A stretch of 64,000 bases of DNA from G020354785 sp964521285. GTDB taxonomy: Bacteria; Bacteroidota; Bacteroidia; Bacteroidales; UBA10428. The DNA is taken from assembly GCA_964521285.1 (NCBI GenBank), contig CAZFQS010000004.1, positions 1 through 64,000 on the forward strand, given 5' to 3'. The translations under genes were made by a program, and so were the position numbers. Position 1 is the first letter of the stretch; each line of letters begins with the position of its first letter. Shown here in pieces: positions 9,405 through 17,584 of this stretch. The notes under the pieces were generated by a model. That model was not told the DNA's origin. It ran no database searches and saw only the letters and a program-made list of their open reading frames with translations.

Positions 9405-10613
9405 ATGACCGGGATTGCTGGCAATAAAGATGATTCAGCTCGTTCAGACTGTTTTGTAAGGGTTTCATTAACAAAGAAATCCGGGATTAAAATTGACCTT
9501 CAGACTAAGGTTGACACCTTATATGGTGATTCTATAAGGAAATTATGCCTCGATATTCTGAACTTCTTTGAAGTAAAAAATGCAAAAGTTGAAATTGAAG
9601 ATAAAGGGGCTCTCGATTTTATTATTGCAGCAAGACTTGAATCTGCTATCAAGGAAGTTATAACTTCAGAAAAGGAATACCTGTTACCACTGATAAAAGA
9701 AAATAACTATTTCACTGATAAAAAAATTGCCAGGCGATCAAGACTGTACCTTCCCGGTAATTCACCAAAACTAATGATTAATGCCGGAATTTATTCTGCC
9801 GATGGTGTTATCCTCGATTTAGAGGATTCAGTGGCGCCTGATAAGAAAAATGAAGCCAGGTACCTGGTTAGAAATGCGCTCAGATCTGTTGATTTTTATG
9901 GTGCCGAAAGAATGGTGAGGATAAACCAGATTCCAGACGGACTTAATGATTTAAAGTATATTGTACCCCACAACGTAAATCTTATTTTAATACCCAAGTG
10001 TGAAACTCCCGCTCAAATCAAGCAAGTGGACAAAAAGATCAACGAAATAGCTAAAACATCTGATCATAGAATTCATCTTATGCCTATAATTGAAAGCGCA
10101 TTGGGAGTAATAAATGCATACAGCATAGCTTCGGCGTCGAAGCATATTGTTGCTATGGCAATCGGACTTGAAGATTATACTGCGGATATTGGTGCTCAAA
10201 GAACTGAAGAAGGACAGGAATCGTTTTACGCACGAAGTGTGATAGTTAACGCATCTGCGGCTGCCGGCATTCAGGCTATTGATTCAGTTTATTCTGATGT
10301 TTCGAATATGGAAGGGTTAAAGGAAAATGTTGCACATTCAAAAGCCTTGGGCTTTGTTGGTATGGGGTGTATTCACCCGCGACAGGTTGGAATTATCAAT
10401 GCAGGGTATAATCCCGGAGCGGCTGAAATTGAAAAAGCAAAAACTATTGTGCTGGCTTTTGAAGAAGCACAGCGGAAAGGACTGGGAGTTGTAGCTGTCA
10501 AATCAAAAATGATTGATCTTCCCGTAGTGAAAAGGGCTATAGATACTATAAATACTGCTATTACCGCTGGATTATTGAAAGAAAACTGGAAGGAGACGAC
10601 AGAAAATGAGTAA
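9405..10613 (+). CDS. Fused CitD-CitE (acyl carrier + citryl/homocitryl-ACP lyase)
   Basis: 402 aa. Residues ~1-95 match the citrate lyase acyl carrier CitD (Phe-Val-Arg-Val ... Tyr-Gly-Asp-Ser-Ile-Arg ... Asp-Lys-Gly-Ala-Leu-Asp ... Ala-Arg-Leu-Glu). Residues ~108-395 are a CitE-type beta subunit (Arg-Ser-Arg-Leu-Tyr-Leu-Pro-Gly-Asn, Asp-Leu-Glu-Asp-Ser-Val, Pro-Lys-Cys-Glu-Thr, Gly-Cys-Ile-His-Pro). In Klebsiella and E. coli CitD and CitE are separate. The prosthetic-group serine normally sits two residues before a conserved Asp; here Ser14 sits directly before Asp15, so the site is shifted or S14 substitutes. No citC, citX or citG is in the window to install the cofactor. Substrate citrate or, from context, homocitrate. 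Confidence 0.85.
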   Translation: MTGIAGNKDDSARSDCFVRVSLTKKSGIKIDLQTKVDTLYGDSIRKLCLDILNFFEVKNAKVEIEDKGALDFIIAARLESAIKEVITSEKEYLLPLIKENNYFTDKKIARRSRLYLPGNSPKLMINAGIYSADGVILDLEDSVAPDKKNEARYLVRNALRSVDFYGAERMVRINQIPDGLNDLKYIVPHNVNLILIPKCETPAQIKQVDKKINEIAKTSDHRIHLMPIIESALGVINAYSIASASKHIVAMAIGLEDYTADIGAQRTEEGQESFYARSVIVNASAAAGIQAIDSVYSDVSNMEGLKENVAHSKALGFVGMGCIHPRQVGIINAGYNPGAAEIEKAKTIVLAFEEAQRKGLGVVAVKSKMIDLPVVKRAIDTINTAITAGLLKENWKETTENE

Positions 10614-12156
10614 AATGATAAAAAATGTATCAGGAAGAATGATTCCTGAATATATTAATGGGAAAAAAATTATTCCTTTTCAGGGTGTCGGTAAATTCAT
10701 GCCTTCCGGAAGAAAAGCTATGCCCCGGATACCAACCTGTGCCGATTTTCCGCCTGATGGAAATAAGTTAGTGAAAAATCTTAAAGATGCTCTTTTAAGG
10801 GCTGGTGTCAGTGACGGAAAGACTATTTCAACTCATCATCATTTTAGAAATGGGGATCTTATTGCAGTTAAGATTTTTAAAATTATCAGGGAGCTGGGAT
10901 ATAAAGATATGGTATGGTTCCCTTCGGCATCATTTCCCTGCCACGAACCACTTATCGAATTTTTGGAAGATGGCACAATACATCATATAGAAGGCAGTAT
11001 GAACGGCCCGCTGGGAAAATTTTGCTCTGAAGGTAAAATGAAAGGAGTTGCTGTTCTGCGCTCTCATGGTGGCCGTTACCAGGCAGTACAGGATGGCGAT
11101 ATTGAAATCGACATCGCTGTTATTGCTGCTCCTGCTGCTGATCCTTTTGGTAATGCAAACGGTCTTACAGGTCCTTCAGCATGTGGCTTACTTGGATTTG
11201 CCCTTGCTGATTCCCAATATGCAGAGAAAGTAATTGTTGTTACAGATAATCTTGTTCCTTTTCCATGCATACCATGGCAGATCCAGGGCAACTACGTGGA
11301 TTTTGTCGTCGAAGAAGAGAAAATAGGTATTCCTGAGAAAATTGTTTCAGGTACAACTCAAATGACCAGGAGTCCGGATAGACTGCTAATAGCTGAACTC
11401 ACCTCAAAGTTTTGTGAAGAGGCCGGTCTTATTAAAGATGGTTTCTCCTTTCAAACAGGAGCCGGGGGTACTTCACTGGTGATCAGTACTTTCTTTCGTG
11501 ATATTATGCGTGAAAAAGGTATCAAAGCACGCTTTGCCAGGGCCGGCAGTAACAAATACCTTGTTGAAATGCTGGAAGAGGGACTGGTTGAATACATACT
11601 TGATGGTCAGACATTTGATCTTGAAGGTGTAAGATCAATGCGTGAAAATCCTAATCATGTCAATACAAGCCCTTTTACCAGTTATAATTATCACTCGAAA
11701 GGAAATTTTGCCAGCATGGTAGATATTGTTATTCTCGGAGCGACTGAAGTGGATGTGAACTTCAATGGTAATGTGGTCACTCACTCAGATGGCTATCTTT
11801 TACATGGAATTGGAGGGTGGCAAAATTGCCTGTTCGGAAAAACAGTTATTCTTCCTGTACCACTTTTTCGTGACCGTATACCTGTAATTGTTGACGAAGT
11901 TACTACCTTATGCGGGCCAGGTGAAATGATTGATGTAATAGTTACTGAGAGAGGTATTGCCATTAATCCGCTCAGAAAAGATCTTTTTGAAAAAGTTAAA
12001 AATTCCAATCTGCCGATAAAAACAATCCAGGAATTAAAAGATGAAGCTGAGAAAATTTGCGGTAAACCTGGCAAGCCGGAGTTTACAGACAAGGTGGTGG
12101 CTGCTATTAAGTGGGTTGATGGTACTGTCATTGATGTCGTGCGACAAGTTAAATAG
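10606..12156 (+). CDS. citF: Citrate lyase alpha subunit-type CoA/ACP transferase
   Basis: 516 aa, typical CitF length. CitF exchanges the acetyl group on the acyl carrier for citrate, giving free acetate and citryl-ACP for CitE to split. Recognised from the N-terminal Thr-Cys-Ala-Asp-Phe/Pro region, Ser-Thr-His-His-His-Phe-Arg-Asn-Gly-Asp, Leu-Arg-Ser-His-Gly-Gly-Arg, the Phe-Gln-Thr-Gly-Ala-Gly-Gly loop and the C-terminal Glu-Arg-Gly-Ile-Ala-Ile-Asn-Pro. Starts 8 bp inside the CitD-CitE gene with AAGGAG about 10 bp upstream, one of the clearest ribosome binding sites here. Lying between histidine and lysine genes rather than in a citrate-fermentation operon, it may act on homocitrate; sequence alone cannot tell. 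Confidence 0.92.
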   Translation: MSKMIKNVSGRMIPEYINGKKIIPFQGVGKFMPSGRKAMPRIPTCADFPPDGNKLVKNLKDALLRAGVSDGKTISTHHHFRNGDLIAVKIFKIIRELGYKDMVWFPSASFPCHEPLIEFLEDGTIHHIEGSMNGPLGKFCSEGKMKGVAVLRSHGGRYQAVQDGDIEIDIAVIAAPAADPFGNANGLTGPSACGLLGFALADSQYAEKVIVVTDNLVPFPCIPWQIQGNYVDFVVEEEKIGIPEKIVSGTTQMTRSPDRLLIAELTSKFCEEAGLIKDGFSFQTGAGGTSLVISTFFRDIMREKGIKARFARAGSNKYLVEMLEEGLVEYILDGQTFDLEGVRSMRENPNHVNTSPFTSYNYHSKGNFASMVDIVILGATEVDVNFNGNVVTHSDGYLLHGIGGWQNCLFGKTVILPVPLFRDRIPVIVDEVTTLCGPGEMIDVIVTERGIAINPLRKDLFEKVKNSNLPIKTIQELKDEAEKICGKPGKPEFTDKVVAAIKWVDGTVIDVVRQVK

Positions 12157-12194
12157 TTTATTAACAATAGAATAAAATAACAAACCGGAAGATT

Positions 12195-13385
12195 ATGCCG
12201 AAAAGGACTATTGTATTGATGCCAGGTGATGGAATAGGGCGAATTGTACTCAGGGAAGCTGTCAGGGTTATAGATGCTGCCGGCTTTAAAGCTGATTATA
12301 TTGTAGGCGATATTGGATGGGAGTTTTGGAAAAAAGAAGGTAATCCGCTTCCGGACAAAACCGTTAAGTTACTGGAAGAGCATAAAATTGGTTTGTTTGG
12401 TGCAATAACTTCAAAACCAAATGATGAGGCAAAGAATGAATTATCTCCCGGGCTTAAGGATAAAGGATTTGTATATTCCAGTCCGATTGTAGGATTACGC
12501 CAGCATTTCAATCTTGATATATGCATAAGGCCATGCAGGACATATAAAGGAAACCCGTTAAACTTTATTCGCCGCGGGAAAGATGGTTCTATTGAAGAGC
12601 CGGAAATTGATGTTGTTATTTTCAGGCAGAATACTGAAGGGTTATATAGTGGTGTTGAATGGAGTAACCCGGGAAATAAAGTATATGAAGCATTAATGTC
12701 CCACCCGAAATTTGTAAGGAATTTTAGTAATGTGCCCAAAGAAGATATTTCTGTTTCAACAAGGATATTTACAAAAAATGCTACGGAGAGAATCCTCCGT
12801 GCAGCATTTTCCTTCGCAGATAAATATGGTTATAAATCAGTTACAGTATGTGAAAAACCCAATGTTATCCGTGAAACATCAGGAATGATGTTCAGCATGG
12901 CCAAAGAGATCCGGAAGGGATTTTCCCATATCGAGCTTTGGAATACAAATATTGATGCCCAGATGATGTGGCTGACAAAAAATCCTGAGGATTATGGTGT
13001 TATTGTTGCAGGCAATATGTTTGGGGATATCGTATCTGATGGATTTGCAGGACTTATTGGCGGACTGGGATTTGCTTGTAGTGCTAATATTGGGGATGAG
13101 GTGGCCGTGTTCGAACCGACTCACGGATCTGCACCCAAATATGCTGCTTATGATATCTCTATTGTGAATCCGATTGCAATGGTATCATCTGCCTGTTTGA
13201 TGCTTGACCATATTGATGAAAATGAAATCTCGGCAAATATCAGGAAAGCTATTGCTGAAGTTATTGCGGAAGGAAAGGTGAGAACCTATGATATGATGAA
13301 GATGACGGGCAACCCGGATGTGATATCAAGGGGTGCCGCATCAACTCAACAAATGACAGATGAAATTATTCGAAAATTAAAATAA
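12195..13385 (+). CDS. Isocitrate/homoisocitrate dehydrogenase family
   Basis: 396 aa beta-decarboxylating dehydrogenase. Aligned by eye to E. coli Icd: Arg119/129/153 = Arg102/112/144, Tyr160 = Tyr151, Lys230 = Lys221, Asp283/307/311 = Asp254/278/282, so catalysis and metal binding are intact. Ser113 matches Ser96, but Asn115, which touches isocitrate, is Ile98, and the loop reads Thr-Glu-Gly-Leu-Tyr as in Thermus homoisocitrate dehydrogenase. Cofactor positions Lys344/Tyr345/Tyr391/Arg395 are Lys315/Tyr316/Tyr365/Lys369, the NADP-type pattern. In context it would carboxylate 2-oxoadipate (or 2-oxoglutarate) reductively. LeuB activity is unlikely: no leuA and a different neighbourhood. Confidence 0.88.
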   Translation: MPKRTIVLMPGDGIGRIVLREAVRVIDAAGFKADYIVGDIGWEFWKKEGNPLPDKTVKLLEEHKIGLFGAITSKPNDEAKNELSPGLKDKGFVYSSPIVGLRQHFNLDICIRPCRTYKGNPLNFIRRGKDGSIEEPEIDVVIFRQNTEGLYSGVEWSNPGNKVYEALMSHPKFVRNFSNVPKEDISVSTRIFTKNATERILRAAFSFADKYGYKSVTVCEKPNVIRETSGMMFSMAKEIRKGFSHIELWNTNIDAQMMWLTKNPEDYGVIVAGNMFGDIVSDGFAGLIGGLGFACSANIGDEVAVFEPTHGSAPKYAAYDISIVNPIAMVSSACLMLDHIDENEISANIRKAIAEVIAEGKVRTYDMMKMTGNPDVISRGAASTQQMTDEIIRKLK

Positions 13386-13392
13386 TAGTAAC

Positions 13393-13938
13393 ATGGAAGA
13401 TGTAAAATCACTTTGGCCTGAGCTGGATTGGATAAAAGATGATGAGTTAAGAGAAAAGACAGCTAAAGCATGGCAACTTGCGCTTGAAAGAAGTATGCTG
13501 TCTGCTGATGATTTGCAAAAAATTCCTTTCACCCTGCAGTACGGACCTGACCTGAAAGTAAGCTTTATGGACCATAAGCGGGCTGTAGTTCATATTTCAG
13601 CGGAGAGCGGGAAAAAGATAAATGAGTTTTTTAAAGATGAATTGCCTGTAAATATGGATATCCTTATTTCAGGTGCTATTCTTTGTGATGTCGGCAAATT
13701 ACTTGAGTATGTTTTTGATGATGAAGGAAATGTTGTTCAGGGACAATACGGAAAATACCTTCGTCATCCCTTCTCTGGGGTTTCCATAGCTGAAGAGTGC
13801 GGGGTTCCTGCTGAGGTATGCCATATTATTGCTGCTCATGCCGGTGAAGGAGATATGGTTAAGAGAACTACCGAAGCCTATATAGTGCATTATGCTGATT
13901 TTATGACATTTTTACCTTTTAAAAACAGGCTAGAATAA
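13393..13938 (+). CDS. HD-domain phosphohydrolase-like protein inside the cluster
   Basis: 181 aa with an HD-superfamily metal site: His61, Asp99 in an Ile-Leu-Cys-Asp-Val-Gly-Lys motif, His125-Pro, His149 (Ala-Ala-His-Ala-Gly-Glu) and Asp169 (His-Tyr-Ala-Asp). The doublet's histidine is Cys98, so the canonical His-Asp is Cys-Asp; other ligands remain. Lies 7 bp after the dehydrogenase and 7 bp before the first hydratase, so it is almost certainly co-translated. HD proteins cleave phosphate esters, nucleotides or CoA-type compounds; its substrate here is unknown. A repair or cofactor-processing role in this pathway is speculation. Confidence 0.8.
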   Translation: MEDVKSLWPELDWIKDDELREKTAKAWQLALERSMLSADDLQKIPFTLQYGPDLKVSFMDHKRAVVHISAESGKKINEFFKDELPVNMDILISGAILCDVGKLLEYVFDDEGNVVQGQYGKYLRHPFSGVSIAEECGVPAEVCHIIAAHAGEGDMVKRTTEAYIVHYADFMTFLPFKNRLE

Positions 13939-13945
13939 TCAGAGG

Positions 13946-15757
13946 ATGGGAAAAACCATTATTGAAAAGATACTTGCTGCTCATTCCGGAAAGGAAACAG
14001 CAACTCCGGGAGAGATCATCGAAGTTGAAATTGATGTCCGCCTGGCAAGAGATTTCGGGGGCGCAAATGTAGTTAAGAATTTGAAAGACAATAATCTTGT
14101 AATAGAAGACAAGTCAAAGACATACTTTACGTTTGACTGTAATCCTACAGGCTCTGATCAGAATTATGCCGCCAACCAGCAAGTTTGCAGGACTTTTGCA
14201 CGTGAACTGGATATTACTGTTTTTGATATTAACAGTGGTATTGGTACTCATCTGGCAATTGATAAAGGTTTGGCAATTCCCGGTTCAACTATTGTTTCAA
14301 CTGACTCTCATGCGAATATTATGGGCGCGATTGGTGCATTCGGACAGGGAATGGGCGATCGTGATATTGCAGCAGCCTGGTCAAAAGGATCTGTATGGTT
14401 CAAAGTTCCTGAATCAGTGAAAATTACAGTTTATGGGAAGAGGCCGGAAGGAGTGCTTGCTAAGGATATTATTCTCAACTTGCTCAGAGAATTTGGAGCA
14501 ACCGGACTGCTTGGTTATTCTGTAGAAGTGGAAGGTGATGAGATTGAAAAGCTCACCCTGGATGAGCGTATAACAATATCATCAATGGCCACTGAAATGG
14601 GTGCAATAGCTATATTTTTTACTCCTTCTGAAGAAGTTATGAAGTATTGCTCAAAGCGGTCAGGAACAAAGTTTGCTAAACTTACTCCTGATGAAGATGC
14701 ATCATATAAGTATAACTATACTGTAAGACTGGAAGATTTTTTTCAGGCTGTATCTTTACCGGGAAAGCCTCATAATGTCGTTCCTGTTAAGGAAGTGAAA
14801 GGAACAAAAATAGACTCTGTTTTTATAGGGAGCTGTACCAACGGGCGTATTGAAGATATGAGAATAGCCTCCCAAATCCTTAAGGGGAAAAAGGTTGCCC
14901 CGGGTGTTGTTCTTAAGATTGTCCCGTCCACTGATGAGGTATGGAATCAATGTCTTGATGAAGGCATAATTAAGATATTCAAAGATGCAGGTGCTCTTTT
15001 TGGAAATGCAGGATGCGCAGGATGTGCATCAGGCCAGATCGGACAGAACGGGCCCGGAGAGAAAACAGTAAGCACAGGGAACAGAAACTTTACCGGTAAG
15101 CAGGGAAAGGGAGATGTTTATCTTGCCTCTCCGTCAGTTGCGGCTGCTTCAGCCATTGCAGGACATATAACAACTCACGATGAGCTGCCTCCTTCCCCAT
15201 CGTTATTCGCCTCTTCGGGAGTTGCTATAAAGTCAAAAACTGATACTGCTATCAAAATTCATGATATGAATACGGTTTTAAAAGGGAAAGTATGGATAAT
15301 TGAAAAAGATAATATTGACACGGACATGATCTTTCATAATCAACATCTCTCTGTAACTGAAGTTGAAGAAATGGGCCAGTATACATTTGGAAATCTGCCT
15401 GGCTGGAAAGATTATGCTACAAAATCTGAAACCGGTGATATTATTATCACAGGCGAAAATTTTGGAGCCGGCAGTTCCCGGCAACAGGCAGTTGATTGCT
15501 TTAAAGCATTAAAAAATAACGCAATTCTTGCCCGCTCATTTGGAGCAATTTACGAGAGAAATGCCATTAATGCAGGATTCCCTGTTTTAACCTACAACGA
15601 TCTTGAAGTGCTTGAACTTGAACAAAGAGATATTGTGAGGATTGATTTGGAAAATGGTTTAATAACAAATCTAAAAAACGGAAAATCAGCTGAAATTGCA
15701 AAGTTTTCAAAAATACAATTAGAAATTTATAAAAAAGGGGATATTTTAAAATTATAA
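13946..15757 (+). CDS. Fused aconitase/homoaconitase-type hydratase 1 (divergent active site)
   Basis: 603 aa: a LeuC/HacA-type large domain (1-~415) joined to a LeuD/HacB-type swivel domain (~445-603). Cluster ligands are present: Cys297 (Ser-Cys-Thr-Asn-Gly-Arg), Cys357 and Cys360 (Gly-Cys-Ala-Gly-Cys). It departs from the family at three active-site places: Asp64-Cys65 instead of Asp-His, Asp-Ser-His-Ala instead of Asp-Ser-His-Thr, and Gly-Ser-Ser-Arg512-Gln-Gln instead of Ser-Arg-Glu-His. These suggest a specialised substrate or half-reaction. The specificity loop after Asp-Asn-Ile-Asp-Thr-Asp reads Met-Ile-Phe-His-Asn-Gln. Paired with a canonical paralogue 24 bp downstream. Confidence 0.88.
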   Translation: MGKTIIEKILAAHSGKETATPGEIIEVEIDVRLARDFGGANVVKNLKDNNLVIEDKSKTYFTFDCNPTGSDQNYAANQQVCRTFARELDITVFDINSGIGTHLAIDKGLAIPGSTIVSTDSHANIMGAIGAFGQGMGDRDIAAAWSKGSVWFKVPESVKITVYGKRPEGVLAKDIILNLLREFGATGLLGYSVEVEGDEIEKLTLDERITISSMATEMGAIAIFFTPSEEVMKYCSKRSGTKFAKLTPDEDASYKYNYTVRLEDFFQAVSLPGKPHNVVPVKEVKGTKIDSVFIGSCTNGRIEDMRIASQILKGKKVAPGVVLKIVPSTDEVWNQCLDEGIIKIFKDAGALFGNAGCAGCASGQIGQNGPGEKTVSTGNRNFTGKQGKGDVYLASPSVAAASAIAGHITTHDELPPSPSLFASSGVAIKSKTDTAIKIHDMNTVLKGKVWIIEKDNIDTDMIFHNQHLSVTEVEEMGQYTFGNLPGWKDYATKSETGDIIITGENFGAGSSRQQAVDCFKALKNNAILARSFGAIYERNAINAGFPVLTYNDLEVLELEQRDIVRIDLENGLITNLKNGKSAEIAKFSKIQLEIYKKGDILKL

Positions 15758-15781
15758 ATTCAACAAGTAAATCAAAAGAAG

Positions 15782-17563
15782 ATGGCAGGCAAAACCTTTG
15801 TTGAAAAGATTTTTAAGGCTAATGCCGGGTCAATAGTATTTGCCCGCCCTGATATTATTCTGTCACATGATAACACTGCCAGTATAAAGAAGATTTTCAA
15901 TAAAATGGGATGTGAAAGGGTGTCAGATCCCCAACAGTTGATCATTGTACTCGATCACAACGCTCCTCCGACAAACAGTAAGCTGGCAAATGATTACCAG
16001 CAGATACGAAATTTTGTGGCAGATCAAAATATTTCCCGGTTTCATGATGCAGGTGAAGGTATCTGTCATCAGCTAATGTCAAAATATGCCCGGCCGGGAA
16101 TGATAATTGCGGGTAGTGACAGCCATACATGTACAGCAGGGGCATTCAATGCCTTTGCTGCCGGAATTGACCGGACTGAGACAGCCGGATTATGGAAAAA
16201 TGGGGAAACCTGGTTCAGGGTACCGGAGTCTATTAAATTATATTTTCATGGAAAGCTCAGAAATGGAGTATATGCTAAAGATTTAGCCTTATATATTGTG
16301 GGTATGATAGGCTCGAATGGAGCTAATTATATGTCAGTTGAGTATCACGGCGAGGGTGTTAAAACACTGACTGTTGAAGATCGTATGACAATTGCAAATC
16401 TTGCATCTGAAATGGGAGCAAAAAATGCAGTTTTCCCGCCAGACACTGTTTTAAATGAATATTTTGGCCAGGAATACGAGGGTATATGGGCTGATGAAGA
16501 TGCCATCTACAAAAAGGTAATTGAAATTAATATTAACGACCTCTTTCCTGTTGTAGCATGTCCTCATCATGTTGATAATATAAAAAGTGTTGATGAGGTG
16601 AGCGGACAAAAAATTGATATGGCACTAATAGGGACTTGCACAAATGGCAGAATTGAGGATTTGAGAGTTGCAGCAGAAATCCTTAAAGGGAAGAAAGTGA
16701 AACCCGGACTTCAGCTTCTGGTGTCCCCTGCCTCAAAAGAGATATACCTTCAGGCTATAAAAGAAGGACTGATAGAAATATTCATAACTGCAGGAGCAAA
16801 TATTCTCTCACCCTCCTGTGGTCCGTGCCTGGGAACCGGACAGGGAATTCCTGCCGATGGATTTAATGTTATATCTACAGCAAACAGGAATTTTTTAGGA
16901 CGGATGGGAAACATAAAATCATTCATCTATCTTGCTTCTCCGGCTACGGTTGCAAAATCTGCCATTAATGGTGAAATTGCTTCCCCACTTGAAAGTCCTG
17001 AAAACAAAAAATACCCTTACCATGTAAGGCAGGCTAAAACTATTAAAATAGCCCCTGAAGATAATAGAAGACATGAAAATGTCTGGGCATATAATGATGT
17101 TGATAACCTCAATACAGACCAAATGTTTGCAGGAAACCTGACATATGAAATAGACAGCTCAGAGCCTGAGAAAATCAGGCCACACCTGTTCAGTGGATTT
17201 GATGGTAATTTCGCTGAAAATGTCCGGAAAGGAGATATAATTGTCTGCGGAGATAATTTTGGCTGTGGAAGTTCACGTGAACATCCATCAGTCGGACTTG
17301 TAAATGCCGGTGTTAAAGCAATAGTGGTCAAATCTGTATCACGAATTTTCTTTCGTTCAGCAATAAATCAGGGTTTACCTGTTATTATTCTACCCGAAGC
17401 TGTTGAAGCATATAAACCGGGAGATTATGTGCAGGTTGATCTGAGAAATAGTAAAGTAATAATAGAAAATAAAGAATTTGCAGTTAATCCTTTACCTGAA
17501 AGATTAATAGAGATAATAGATAAAGGAGGACTGGCGAAATGGATCAAAAGTAAAACTAATTAG
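15782..17563 (+). CDS. Fused aconitase/homoaconitase-type hydratase 2 (canonical active site)
   Basis: 593 aa, same fused large-plus-swivel architecture as its upstream neighbour, but with the family's standard residues: Asp58-His59, Ser-Asp-Ser-His-Thr-Cys-Thr, [4Fe-4S] ligands Cys286, Cys346 and Cys349 (Ser-Cys-Gly-Pro-Cys), and Gly-Ser-Ser-Arg499-Glu-His. Overall similarity is that of distant paralogues, not a recent tandem copy. The family includes aconitase, 3-isopropylmalate dehydratase and homoaconitase. Two enzymes side by side fit a route where the dehydration and hydration halves are separate, as in fungal lysine synthesis where different aconitases handle homocitrate and cis-homoaconitate. 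Starts 24 bp after gene 1. Confidence 0.9.
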   Translation: MAGKTFVEKIFKANAGSIVFARPDIILSHDNTASIKKIFNKMGCERVSDPQQLIIVLDHNAPPTNSKLANDYQQIRNFVADQNISRFHDAGEGICHQLMSKYARPGMIIAGSDSHTCTAGAFNAFAAGIDRTETAGLWKNGETWFRVPESIKLYFHGKLRNGVYAKDLALYIVGMIGSNGANYMSVEYHGEGVKTLTVEDRMTIANLASEMGAKNAVFPPDTVLNEYFGQEYEGIWADEDAIYKKVIEININDLFPVVACPHHVDNIKSVDEVSGQKIDMALIGTCTNGRIEDLRVAAEILKGKKVKPGLQLLVSPASKEIYLQAIKEGLIEIFITAGANILSPSCGPCLGTGQGIPADGFNVISTANRNFLGRMGNIKSFIYLASPATVAKSAINGEIASPLESPENKKYPYHVRQAKTIKIAPEDNRRHENVWAYNDVDNLNTDQMFAGNLTYEIDSSEPEKIRPHLFSGFDGNFAENVRKGDIIVCGDNFGCGSSREHPSVGLVNAGVKAIVVKSVSRIFFRSAINQGLPVIILPEAVEAYKPGDYVQVDLRNSKVIIENKEFAVNPLPERLIEIIDKGGLAKWIKSKTN

Positions 17564-17584
17564 TTAAACATAAAATATTTTAAA

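Noticed and set aside
9405..12156. Classical citrate-fermentation operon
   Set aside because: citC, citX, citG, citrate transporter and oxaloacetate decarboxylase are all missing around citDE-citF.
12195..17563. Leucine biosynthesis (leuB/leuC/leuD-like genes)
   Set aside because: No 2-isopropylmalate synthase, hydratases are fused and duplicated, and the dehydrogenase aligns with isocitrate-type enzymes; the neighbours are lysine and citrate-lyase genes.
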